Shown here one piece after another: positions 1-6,781 of a stretch of 10,485 nt of DNA (positions within the stretch are counted from its first letter, which is position 1; every line of letters starts with the position of its first letter). Source of the stretch: Acidimicrobiaceae bacterium. Its GTDB lineage: Bacteria; Actinomycetota; Acidimicrobiia; Acidimicrobiales; Salinilacustritrichaceae. The translations under genes were made by a program, and so were the position numbers. The notes below the pieces were generated by a model. The model saw only the letters and a list, made by a program, of their open reading frames with translations, ran no database searches and was not told the DNA's origin. The DNA lies in the NCBI GenBank assembly GCA_003476595.1, contig DMTU01000240.1:1-10485 (forward strand), written 5' to 3'.

Positions 1-29
1 GTGAAGCGCCCCGGGTCTGGTGGAGGCTC
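1..29 (+). repeat. IS left terminal inverted repeat (IRL)
   Basis: The repeat begins GTGAAGCGCCCCGGGT. It matches the reverse complement of 1306-1334 at 26 of 29 positions; the mismatches are at positions 17, 19 and 22. It is the transposase-binding and cleavage end of the IS. Confidence 0.92.
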
Positions 30-52
30 CAACCTTTGAGAAGGATGGAGTC

Positions 53-373
53 ATGCCCAACCATGGGAAGTACCCGGACGAGCTGCGCGAGCGGGCGATC
101 CGGATGGTCCTCGATCACGGCCACGAGTACGGGTCGCAGTGGGAAGCGATCTGCTCGGTGGCCGAGAAGCTCGGACCGAAGGCCGAGACCGTGCGTCTGT
201 GGGTCCGACAGGCCGAGAAGGACACCGGCCGGCGACCTGGAGCGACGACGGATGAGCGCGCTGAGCTGAAACGGTTGAAGCGAGAGAACGCCGAGCTGCG
301 CCGCGCCAACGACATCTTGAAGGCAGCGGCGCATTTCTTCGGGGCGGAGCTCGACCGCCAACCCAGGAAGTGA
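53..373 (+). CDS. IS3-family transposase OrfA (HTH DNA-binding subunit)
   Basis: This 106-residue protein is the DNA-binding component of the IS3 transposase and recognises the terminal inverted repeats. It opens with the family signature YPDELRERAIRMV (residues 5-17), followed by a helix-turn-helix containing ETVRLWVRQAEKD. It ends in a leucine-zipper-like helix (AELKRLKRENAELRRANDIL), typical of OrfA oligomerisation, and then the AxxFFxAELDR tail seen in IS6110-type OrfA. I chose ATG 53 because AAGGA at 41-45 lies seven bases upstream; an upstream in-frame start at 20 would fall in the terminal repeat. The stop TGA (371-373) overlaps the GTG of orfB (370) in a GTGA overlap. orfB is in the -1 frame, as usual for IS3, and that frame is open upstream from 265, so a frameshifted OrfAB fusion is possible. 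Confidence 0.92.
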   Translation: MPNHGKYPDELRERAIRMVLDHGHEYGSQWEAICSVAEKLGPKAETVRLWVRQAEKDTGRRPGATTDERAELKRLKRENAELRRANDILKAAAHFFGAELDRQPRK

Positions 374-1287
374 TCACGTTCATCGACGAGCACAAGGCCC
401 GTCGGAGCGGAGATCTCGTGTGGGGAATCGAGCCGATCGCCAAGGTCCTTGGCATCGCCCCATCGACGTATCACGCAGCCAAGACGCGGCCGCCGTCAGC
501 GCGGTCGATCCGCGACGCTGCGCTCAAGCCCGACGTGCTGCGGGTCTGGGAACAGAACCTGTCGGTCTATGGCGCGGACAAGGTGTGGGACCAGATGAAC
601 AAGGACGGCATCCGTGTCGCCCGCTGCACCGTGGAGCGGTTGATGGCCGATCTCGGCTTGCAGGGCTGCCGGCGAGGCCGGATCTGGATCCGCACGACCG
701 AGGGCGACGACCGCCTCGACCGGCCCGCCGATCTCGTCAGGCGCCAGTTCAGCGCGCCGGCCCCGAACCGGCTCTGGGTCGCGGACCTGACGTATGTGAA
801 GACCCACACCGGGTGGGTGTACGTCGCGTTCATCGTCGACGTCTTCTCCCGGATGGTCGTCGGCTGGCAAGCATCGAGATCCCTGCGCGCGGACCTGGCG
901 ATCGACGCCCTCGAGATGGCCGTCACCAACCGGGGCCGCACCGACGACCTCAACCAGCTGGTCCACCACAGCGACCGCGGCGTCCAATACCTCTCCGTGC
1001 GCTACTCGGACCGGCTGTCCGACAACGACATCGTCGCCTCGGTCGGCTCCAAGGGCGACAGCTACGACAACGCTCTCTGCGAGAGCTTCAACGGGCTCTA
1101 CAAGTGGGAGCTGATCTACCCGAAGGGTCCCTGGAACGGACTCGAGGACGTCGAGTTCGCGACCCTCACCTACGTCGACTGGTTCAATAACCGACGACTT
1201 CACGGCCAGATCACCACGGGTCCCGGCTACACCACGCCCGCCGCGTTCGAGGCCGACTACAACTGTCAGAACGTCCCCACCGCGTAG
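370..1287 (+). CDS. IS3-family transposase OrfB (DDE integrase core)
   Basis: This 305-residue catalytic subunit is of the retroviral-integrase type. An HTH_21-like region covers about residues 55-100 (VYGADKVWDQMNKDGIRVAR), followed by the rve core. The triad is visible as D139 in WVADLTYV, D202 in HHSDRGVQY and E238 in NALCESFNG. There are 35 residues between the second D and the E, the DD(35)E spacing of IS3 elements. The downstream FNNRRLHG motif is also typical. The GTG start overlaps the orfA stop. The functional transposase is normally an OrfAB fusion made by -1 frameshifting. I see no perfect slippery heptamer in the overlap; TTTCTTC at 334-340 is a weak candidate. Translational coupling through the GTGA overlap is the alternative. 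No internal stops or frameshifts are seen. Confidence 0.95.
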   Translation: MITFIDEHKARRSGDLVWGIEPIAKVLGIAPSTYHAAKTRPPSARSIRDAALKPDVLRVWEQNLSVYGADKVWDQMNKDGIRVARCTVERLMADLGLQGCRRGRIWIRTTEGDDRLDRPADLVRRQFSAPAPNRLWVADLTYVKTHTGWVYVAFIVDVFSRMVVGWQASRSLRADLAIDALEMAVTNRGRTDDLNQLVHHSDRGVQYLSVRYSDRLSDNDIVASVGSKGDSYDNALCESFNGLYKWELIYPKGPWNGLEDVEFATLTYVDWFNNRRLHGQITTGPGYTTPAAFEADYNCQNVPTA

Positions 1288-1305
1288 GCGGGGACTCAAA
1301 CCACC

Positions 1306-1334
1306 GAGCCTCTACGAAACCCGGGGCGCTTCAC
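1306..1334 (-). repeat. IS right terminal inverted repeat (IRR)
   Basis: The reverse complement begins GTGAAGCGCCCCGGGT, identical to the outer 16 bases of the left end, and 26 of 29 bases match overall. It lies 18 bp after the orfB stop and marks the right boundary of the IS. Confidence 0.92.
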
Positions 1335-1421
1335 AGTTGCAGCAGGGGGTCCTGCCCCAGGTCTCACCGTCGGACAGCTTGGCACCGGGTGGTCCATCTA
1401 TGAGCCTGTTCAACCGTAGGT

Positions 1422-1442
1422 ACTTGACATACACTTGACACG
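1422..1442 (+). promoter_or_regulatory. Predicted promoter of the RT gene (leaderless) with tandem ACTTGACA repeat
   Basis: TACACT at 1430-1435 fits the actinobacterial -10 consensus TANNNT. It places transcription start about seven bases downstream, at or beside the GTG start codon (1443), which implies a leaderless mRNA. A poor -35 match (TGTTCA, 1407-1412) lies 17 bp upstream. The octamer ACTTGACA occurs twice, at 1422-1429 and 1433-1440, one helical turn apart, and overlaps the -10. It could be an operator or simply two -35-like TTGACA motifs. No Shine-Dalgarno sequence precedes the start, which agrees with the leaderless reading. Confidence 0.5.
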
Positions 1443-3479
1443 GTGCGTGACCTGACCACCGAAGAGGTCGCTGGCTGGCTAACGGACCCAGGCCAGCTAC
1501 TCGAACAGGTCACAGGCCTTCTCGAGGATCCATCCGTGGAGGCGGCGGCGCGCGTCCAGGGGCTGATCGAGCGGGCGCGACTTCGAACCGGGCCGGAGAC
1601 AGAACTCCGGACGGAGCTTGATGCGGTTCTCGACACTGTGTCCGGCGAGCTGATGCGACGGATCGAGCGCGACGACACGGTCGAAGAACTCGACTTCCGA
1701 CGAACGATCGCCGCTCAGATCCTCCAACTCACCCAGGTCAGGGCCCTTTCGCCGACCGATCTGGCGGCCCAAATCAATGTCGACATCACACAAGTCAGCC
1801 GGGCGGGTCACCAGCTCGCAGCACAGGGCAGGCTCACGATCAACGCAGATCCAACGGACAGACGTCGCCGCGTCTACAAGGCTGTCGCACGACAGAGACC
1901 AACGGACACGCGCGAGATCATTCGCCGTGGTCTCGCCGCAGTCAGTTCAGCGGAGCTGGCGAGCGACCTCTTGCCAGGTCGCCCCGGCGACGCTCTGAGT
2001 GCGGCATCGTTGGTCGCGACCAAGCAGGCGCTGCAGCACGACCTCGACGGCGGAGCCTATGAACCGGTGGGCGCTCACCTCGTTGAGGTCCCGAAGGAGT
2101 CGGGTGGGGCCCGTCCGGCGGCTGCCATGCGGTACGCCGATCGCCTTGCCTACGCTGCGCTTGTAGCGCAGTGCAGGAGCTCGGTCGAAACTGCACTCGG
2201 ACACGTCGATCAGGTGCTCTGGCCTCGCGGCTATGACAGAGACAAACAGTGGACATCTCTGGAGCGGTTCGTCTCCAAGGCCGCATCGTCACACGTTCTC
2301 TGCGTCGACGTTCAGTCGTTCTACGACTCAATCGACCATGCGGTCCTAGCGGAGTCGCTGGCCGCCGCTGGTTGCCCGACCGATGTTGTCGGGGTCCTTC
2401 GCACGTTTCTCGAGAGGATCATGGGAAGGACGCGTGGAATCCCGCAGGGCGTGACACCGTCCGATCCTCTCGCTTCGGTTGTGCTGGCTCCCGTGGACGC
2501 CGCGCTTCGCAGACACGGAGTCCCGTTCGTACGCCATGGCGACGACTTTCGCTGCTCAGTCAGTGGACCCGAGGCGGCGGCTGAGGTCGAAGGCATTATC
2601 CGAGCGGAGCTTCGAGCGCTTGAACTCCCGATCAACGATGACAAGACGAGGACACTGCGTACGACCTCTTACCTAGAGAGACGACGAGGGATCGCGGAGG
2701 CCGTCTCCGCGTACCTCGAAGCACAGGATCTCGATGAGAGAGACACCCAAGTCTTTGGGATTCTCAACGCGTTCGGCGCCGACGAGGAACTTGGGTGGGG
2801 CTGGTACCACGGCAATCTCTCGGTCGCTGACATCCTCGGCGCTCCGCTGCAACTTGAACCAGAAGACACGCAGGCACTGCTGGTATTGCTCGATGCCGTC
2901 GCAGCGCAAGAGGACCGAATGGCCAAGTGGCGGTCGAGCCGACGCTCCCGACCAGGACCCGGCTCGGGCGCCGCAACGTTCCTGGTTCGCGCTTCAATGA
3001 GTCTGCTGGCAGCCTCCGGCGAGGACGATGGGGCCAGCCACCTGGCTCCGTGGCTCGTCGCCCGACCCGAGTACGCCGACGCCTTGTCGACCTACGTCGA
3101 GACCGTATCCCCCTTGAACCCGGCAGCAATCGCCGGTCTCCTCAGCCGGATCGAGGGATCCGGTATGAGCTATAGCACCCATTGGCTGAGGTTGTACTCG
3201 GCACTCGGACTGTCCGGTGCCGGTGGTGAGTTCGACGAACTTGCGCTCCATCACGCAAGCCAACCCTCACGGGAACGCTTACTGCGCATGAGCGCCGCCC
3301 ACTTCCTTGCGAGCAATGCCCGTCCGGTGGACGCTGTTGTCGACTCCGTGTTGGACGAAGTAGCGCCTTCGCTACTTGACGACGCGTTGCGCCTGGCGAG
3401 GCTGTCTGATGGAGATCGGTTCAAGTCGATGCTCCAGCGGGCTTCCGAGACTGAACGCGTGCTTGCGCTCGCGGCATAG
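1443..3479 (+). CDS. Reverse transcriptase with N-terminal winged HTH, candidate defence RT
   Basis: This 678-residue RNA-directed DNA polymerase has three visible parts. Residues about 84-148 resemble a MarR-like winged HTH (LSPTDLAAQINVDITQVSRA, then a wing with DRRRRVY). Residues about 200-415 are the RT palm and fingers: VPKESGGARP (216-225), motif A VDVQSFYDSID (288-298, D289), motif B GIPQGVTPSD (332-341), motif C RHGDDF (364-369, catalytic D367/D368) and motif D INDDKT (397-402). Residues about 420-678 have no recognised domain and look helical, as in AbiK/UG-type defence RTs. A retron VTG motif, a group II maturase X domain and an endonuclease are absent. The GTG start follows a -10 element closely and has no Shine-Dalgarno. 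The gene stands alone on the + strand, convergent with the nuclease gene row. RT activity is well supported; a defence role is inferred from the architecture and the mobile context. Confidence 0.85.
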   Translation: MRDLTTEEVAGWLTDPGQLLEQVTGLLEDPSVEAAARVQGLIERARLRTGPETELRTELDAVLDTVSGELMRRIERDDTVEELDFRRTIAAQILQLTQVRALSPTDLAAQINVDITQVSRAGHQLAAQGRLTINADPTDRRRRVYKAVARQRPTDTREIIRRGLAAVSSAELASDLLPGRPGDALSAASLVATKQALQHDLDGGAYEPVGAHLVEVPKESGGARPAAAMRYADRLAYAALVAQCRSSVETALGHVDQVLWPRGYDRDKQWTSLERFVSKAASSHVLCVDVQSFYDSIDHAVLAESLAAAGCPTDVVGVLRTFLERIMGRTRGIPQGVTPSDPLASVVLAPVDAALRRHGVPFVRHGDDFRCSVSGPEAAAEVEGIIRAELRALELPINDDKTRTLRTTSYLERRRGIAEAVSAYLEAQDLDERDTQVFGILNAFGADEELGWGWYHGNLSVADILGAPLQLEPEDTQALLVLLDAVAAQEDRMAKWRSSRRSRPGPGSGAATFLVRASMSLLAASGEDDGASHLAPWLVARPEYADALSTYVETVSPLNPAAIAGLLSRIEGSGMSYSTHWLRLYSALGLSGAGGEFDELALHHASQPSRERLLRMSAAHFLASNARPVDAVVDSVLDEVAPSLLDDALRLARLSDGDRFKSMLQRASETERVLALAA

Positions 3480-3558
3480 CGATAGTTCGGGCAGGCGAGC
3501 TACAAATCACCGTTGCTGCACCGTTCCTCGTCGTGTCGCCGGAGTCTTTGTGACGGCG
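3480..3558. other. Convergent intergenic spacer
   Basis: This spacer of 79 bp separates the stop of the RT gene from the stop of the GIY-YIG-like gene, which converge here. The only structure I see is a weak inverted repeat, CGCCG (3537-3541) and CGGCG (3553-3557), with an 11-base loop; it reaches to within a few bases of the minus-strand stop. There is no T-run on either side, so I do not call a terminator. Confidence 0.5.
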
Positions 3559-4065
3559 TCAGTCCCGCGGCTGTTGTCGGATCGTCGGGTCCGATGCCCT
3601 CTCGTTTGCGAACTCCCATCCGTGGGGGAGCGTGACGGGACGCAGGGCCCAGCTCTCAACTGCATCGATAACTCGAGGATCGTCTTCGAACCACTCGTAG
3701 GAGTACACGTGTGTGTCGGGTCGGAGCCGTCGTAGACGCGCCGTCGGATGGGCGAACTCGGGAGCGAACTGGAGGCGTGCTTCGTACTGCTCTGTCAGTC
3801 GCCACGACGCGACTTCGTCGAGGTGGATGGCGGCATGGGCCAAGCTCCAAGTGGACAGGACCTGTGCCGGGCCAAACTGCCGCTCGTGGCTTCGCAGCCT
3901 CGACTCGATAGTCCCCGAGCCGACCATCCCGACCTTCAGCGCCGGTGCCTGGGCCCAGTGTGCAAGGTCGAACCTCATCAGGTAGACGCTCCACCGCGCG
4001 CTCGCAGATCCCTCCGGTAGGAGGCGTTGCGGCTCCGCCGTGAACGTCTTGCCCGCTCCGCTCAT
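3559..4065 (-). CDS. Small GIY-YIG-like (T5orf172-like) protein
   Basis: I do not recognise the exact family. The 168-residue product has a core that reads like a GIY-YIG fold. VYLMRFD (27-33) stands for the first strand, KVGMVGSG (44-51) for the YIG strand, and ESRLRSHERQFG (54-65) for the helix carrying the conserved Arg (R56). An acidic helix follows, with E84 or E94 as the possible metal-binding Glu (DEVASWRLTEQYEARL). GIY-YIG proteins cut DNA in restriction, repair and homing systems. T5orf172-like members occur in phages and mobile elements. I chose ATG 4065 because residues encoded upstream (GTG 4143) look non-coding, but no clear Shine-Dalgarno is present. It is the last gene of the minus-strand row, 211 bp after the NERD gene, and may have its own promoter. 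An unrelated fold is possible. Confidence 0.55.
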   Translation of the reverse strand: MSGAGKTFTAEPQRLLPEGSASARWSVYLMRFDLAHWAQAPALKVGMVGSGTIESRLRSHERQFGPAQVLSTWSLAHAAIHLDEVASWRLTEQYEARLQFAPEFAHPTARLRRLRPDTHVYSYEWFEDDPRVIDAVESWALRPVTLPHGWEFANERASDPTIRQQPRD

Positions 4066-4276
4066 GTGGCCACAATCGCACGTAGGGGTGCGGAATCGGG
4101 GGCATCCATAGGCTCCATGATCCCTGCCTCCACGAGGACGCACATCGAGTTGGCGCCGTTCGAACCCCCGCCGTTACTCGCACCGACATGGTTCTTCAGA
4201 CGGCTCTCACGAACGCCCGACGGTGCGCTGGCCCCCAGACTGGCCCTCGCTTACAGACCCTCGCTGAAGACCGGCG
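4066..4276. other. Intergenic region between NERD and GIY-YIG-like genes
   Basis: This stretch of 211 bp has no credible gene on either strand. A TTCGAAC motif at 4159-4165 looks like a T-loop, but the flanks do not pair as a tRNA. The region could carry a promoter for the downstream minus-strand gene; I see no convincing -35/-10 pair. Confidence 0.4.
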
Positions 4277-5296
4277 TCAGAGGGTGAGTCGGAGAAACAC
4301 TGCGAGAAGCACCAACATCGCGAAGGTCGTACCGATTGCGACGCCGTTGAGCAGTCGCCGCACGATCGGGACCCGTCGAGCGGCTGCTGCGGCTGATGCG
4401 CCGGCACAGAGGTGGGCTAGAACCCCATACGGGACCCCGCCGAACTGGATGGCCGGGCCAAGAAGCAGCAGACCGGCCGCTGCGCCCGCTACGTGCTGCC
4501 CGATCTCGTTGGCCCATTCTTCGAGGGAGCGCGGAGGCGGGCCGTCAATCTCGAGATCACGTCGGTCGCGACGCTCGGCGGTGTTTGCGATCCGCTCCCA
4601 CACCTCAGCGATTTGGGTGTCGCTCAGTGCTCCCACGGGGAGAGACTCAACCCACTCGCGGAGCTGAAGCCCGGGAACGACCTCGACCCCGTCGAACGCT
4701 CGGCGCTCGGCCGTGTCCGACGGCCAGAGCGCAACGGCCGGTCGAACAGGCGCATCACGAGTGATGTGCTTGATGAGACGGCGCGTGTCACCAGTGTTCC
4801 GTGCCGCTTGATCTGCTGCTTTCTGCAGTCGCTCCTCCCATCGGTGGTCGCTCCACTCCGTTCGGCCCCCCTTGGTTTCAACTACAACCACCCCGGCCGG
4901 TCCGATCAGCACATGGTCGATATCCCCTTGCTTGAACTTGACGTTGTTGACGAGCTCCCAACCCTGCCCGCGAAGACCACGTAGCTCTTGGGCAGTCCAT
5001 TGTTCGGCGAACCGCCCGAGTTGCAGGTGACCGACCCCGCTCATCTGCCAAACGCCAAGCACGCCGATCCAGACGACCGTCGCTGTCCATGCGCCCACAC
5101 AGAACTCCCGGTAGCGATCGAAGACCGGCCACCAAAGGTTCGCCAGCACGAACAGCCAGAGCGCAAGTAGGTAGAGCCAGAGCCGCCAGTTGGAGCGCAG
5201 GTACTCCAGCTGTTGCTCTGCTGCACGACGGCGCAGGTAGGCACCTGCGCGCCGGTCGCTTGCTAGCGCTCGCCGACGCCGCTCAAGACCATTCAC
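4277..5296 (-). CDS. Membrane-anchored NERD-domain (nuclease-related) protein
   Basis: The 339-residue protein has a NERD domain at about residues 92-190. GRFAEQWTAQEL (94-105) supplies the leading Glu (E98). GDIDHVLIGPAGVVVVETKG (124-143) supplies the D-(x)n-E-x-K core (D125/D127, E140, K142), the PD-(D/E)XK-like signature of this family. Two hydrophobic segments precede it (about 37-58 and 66-86) and two follow it near the C-terminus (about 268-288 and 313-336), so the domain is probably held on the cytoplasmic face of the membrane. The first 30 residues are Arg-rich, which fits a cytoplasmic N-terminus. The start is GTG with AGGAG nine bases upstream. It begins 42 bp after the stop of the PD-(D/E)XK gene, in the same direction, so the two are probably co-transcribed. 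NERD proteins are inferred nucleases and recur in defence and plasmid loci; substrate unknown. Confidence 0.85.
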   Translation of the reverse strand: MNGLERRRRALASDRRAGAYLRRRAAEQQLEYLRSNWRLWLYLLALWLFVLANLWWPVFDRYREFCVGAWTATVVWIGVLGVWQMSGVGHLQLGRFAEQWTAQELRGLRGQGWELVNNVKFKQGDIDHVLIGPAGVVVVETKGGRTEWSDHRWEERLQKAADQAARNTGDTRRLIKHITRDAPVRPAVALWPSDTAERRAFDGVEVVPGLQLREWVESLPVGALSDTQIAEVWERIANTAERRDRRDLEIDGPPPRSLEEWANEIGQHVAGAAAGLLLLGPAIQFGGVPYGVLAHLCAGASAAAAARRVPIVRRLLNGVAIGTTFAMLVLLAVFLRLTL

Positions 5297-5338
5297 GCCT
5301 TCCGACTCCTAACCGCCGACGAGTGCGTCGACAGGAGG

Positions 5339-6781
5339 TCAACTCCAGGGTCGGTAGTCACTCGGTTCGCTCCTCAGCAACGGCCCGGGCGTCGACGTAT
5401 CGCCGAGCGGGTCGGAGCCAGGGGGCGCTTCGGCCTCTGCGGGCACCGAAAGAGCAGGGGGCTCGTCGTCGCCGGTCAGCGTGTCCGGTTCAGGTGCCGG
5501 CGTCGGCCGGCTGATCTTCGGTGCCTTCGGCGACCAAGCGGTGAGGTCCTGGATGACGGTGCCGTAGAAGTCGGTGATCAGGGCGAGCACGGAGTCGATG
5601 AAGCCCTGCGCGGCGCGTCCGGTCTTGCGGGCGACCCCCATCTCCCGCGTCAGGGACAGTCGGAAGCGAACCGGGTCCTTCTTGTCATCGCCGAGGAGGC
5701 AGTCCTTGTCGTCGCGAACCTGCTCGAGCGTCGCCGTGGTCGCTGACCGAGCGTTCTTGGCGAAGGCCTCGACCACCAGCCGTCGATCGACGTCACCGTC
5801 TAGCTGACCGGCGAGCCATGTGCACCGAGCGCGCCCGCCCCGGTCGTCCGGAGCGGTGACGCTGACCGCTGCGGTGATGCGCCGGGCTCGGAGGTCGACG
5901 GACAGCTCCAGATCACCGACCGTGTTGGGGATGCGTAGAACACCGTCGAGGAGGCCGTCGCTTGTCAGGCGATCGACCAGGTACTGCACGCGCTTCGGTA
6001 CTTCCCGCTGAGCAGCTGGGAGCTGTTGCGTGACGGGCTGACCGATGTCGGCCTCGAGTCGCAGCGCTGCGAACCGCAGGAGCTGGTCCCACCGCTGGGC
6101 GATGTCCCGGGCGGCCGGGTCGTTCCGTCGGAGCGCGTGGTCCCGGGCCGCGTCTCGAACTGCCACCCACTCGGGGCCCATGTCGTCGAAGGCGGTGGCA
6201 CCTGAGTTCGGATGGCGGAGGTAGCGGATGAGCTCGCCCAGGATCCAGGCCTGGTCGGGGTCGTCGACGCCGTGGTGCTCCTTGATGACCTCGCACATCG
6301 ACAGCAGCGCCGTCCACGAGTAGTGGTGGACCTTGACCTTCGAGTTCGTCCGAACCTTGAGCCCCTCGGTCGGATGCGAGTCCTTCGACGGGGCGATCTC
6401 GTTCGAGACCGTGACGACCGCATCGAAGTTCTGCTCACGGGCGATGTCCCAGTACCCGTTGATCTGATCGGCATCAAGGGTTGCCGTGCCGGTCTTGACC
6501 TCGACCAGAGCGGTCCACGTCGACTTGCCGTAGGACACCTGCACGAGTCCGTCGGGCCGCGAGGCGTTCTTGCCGGTGCCCAGCTTGAACGGGACCTCGG
6601 TGTAGCAACGGACCTCAGCCCGCTGGGCCTTGGACGCCCCCAACGGCGAGAACATCGCCGTAGACAGGTCGCGCACGGCCTCCACGACGGCCAGCATCGC
6701 CGAGGTCGCCCGAGTTTCCGCTTCTTGCTCCGACCCGATGCCCGAAACAGGGATCAGTCGTGCTCGCTGCCATTCCGCCAT
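5339..6781 (-). CDS. PD-(D/E)XK nuclease-like protein, conserved actinobacterial family
   Basis: The 480-residue product carries a clear PD-(D/E)XK core: RPDG (75-78, D77), then 16 residues to VEVKTG (93-98, E94/K96), with Q106 in DADQINGYWD as the likely motif-IV residue. SEQEAE (17-22) on the first helix may add an acidic ligand. The middle (about 170-410) has no domain I recognise, and the last 60 residues are Pro/Glu-rich and probably disordered. From memory, proteins starting MAEWxRARLIPVSGIGSEQEAE are widespread in actinobacteria, often annotated as stress-response or hypothetical; I know of no firm function. I placed the start at ATG 6781, where that conserved motif begins; the Arg-rich sequence encoded further upstream is the HTH gene read in another frame. 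It overlaps the HTH gene by 28 bp, suggesting translational coupling, and precedes the NERD gene by 42 bp. Confidence 0.8.
   Translation of the reverse strand: MAEWQRARLIPVSGIGSEQEAETRATSAMLAVVEAVRDLSTAMFSPLGASKAQRAEVRCYTEVPFKLGTGKNASRPDGLVQVSYGKSTWTALVEVKTGTATLDADQINGYWDIAREQNFDAVVTVSNEIAPSKDSHPTEGLKVRTNSKVKVHHYSWTALLSMCEVIKEHHGVDDPDQAWILGELIRYLRHPNSGATAFDDMGPEWVAVRDAARDHALRRNDPAARDIAQRWDQLLRFAALRLEADIGQPVTQQLPAAQREVPKRVQYLVDRLTSDGLLDGVLRIPNTVGDLELSVDLRARRITAAVSVTAPDDRGGRARCTWLAGQLDGDVDRRLVVEAFAKNARSATTATLEQVRDDKDCLLGDDKKDPVRFRLSLTREMGVARKTGRAAQGFIDSVLALITDFYGTVIQDLTAWSPKAPKISRPTPAPEPDTLTGDDEPPALSVPAEAEAPPGSDPLGDTSTPGPLLRSEPSDYRPWS

Larger units (their letters stand above)
1..1334 (+). mobile_element. 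Complete IS3-family insertion sequence (IS51/IS6110-like)
   Basis: The element is bounded by 29-bp imperfect terminal inverted repeats (1-29 and 1306-1334) that match at 26 of 29 positions, including the outer 16. Ends of the TG...CA type lie one base inside. It carries orfA and orfB in the overlapping arrangement usual for IS3, and its length suits the family. Both reading frames are open and the DDE triad is present, so it looks recently active. The OrfA ending resembles that of IS6110 (IS51 group), from memory of that protein. The left flank lies outside the window, so a target-site duplication cannot be checked; the right flank begins AGTTGC. It sits 108 bp upstream of the reverse transcriptase gene, in the same orientation. 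Confidence 0.93.

Noticed and set aside
1335..3479. Retron (RT plus msr-msd RNA).
   Set aside because: The RT lacks the retron VTG motif after motif D, and the 108 bp left upstream do not fold into a long paired msr-msd structure.
1443..3479. Group II intron maturase or diversity-generating retroelement RT.
   Set aside because: No maturase X or HNH domain and no intron boundary motifs were seen. Motif B reads GIPQG rather than the DGR form, and no adenine-variable template/variable repeat pair was found.
4045..4065. P-loop-like MSGAGKT at the start of the GIY-YIG-like protein.
   Set aside because: The spacing does not fit Walker A (GxxxxGK[ST]) and no Walker B or ATPase fold follows.
4152..4172. 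tRNA-like TTCGAAC motif that might mark a second att site.
   Set aside because: The flanks do not form a T-stem, no acceptor or anticodon arm is nearby, and it does not match the 3' end of tRNA-Arg.
4027..4287. Possible + strand gene across the 4066-4276 gap.
   Set aside because: No ribosome-binding site, no recognisable motif, and it runs antisense into both neighbouring minus-strand genes.
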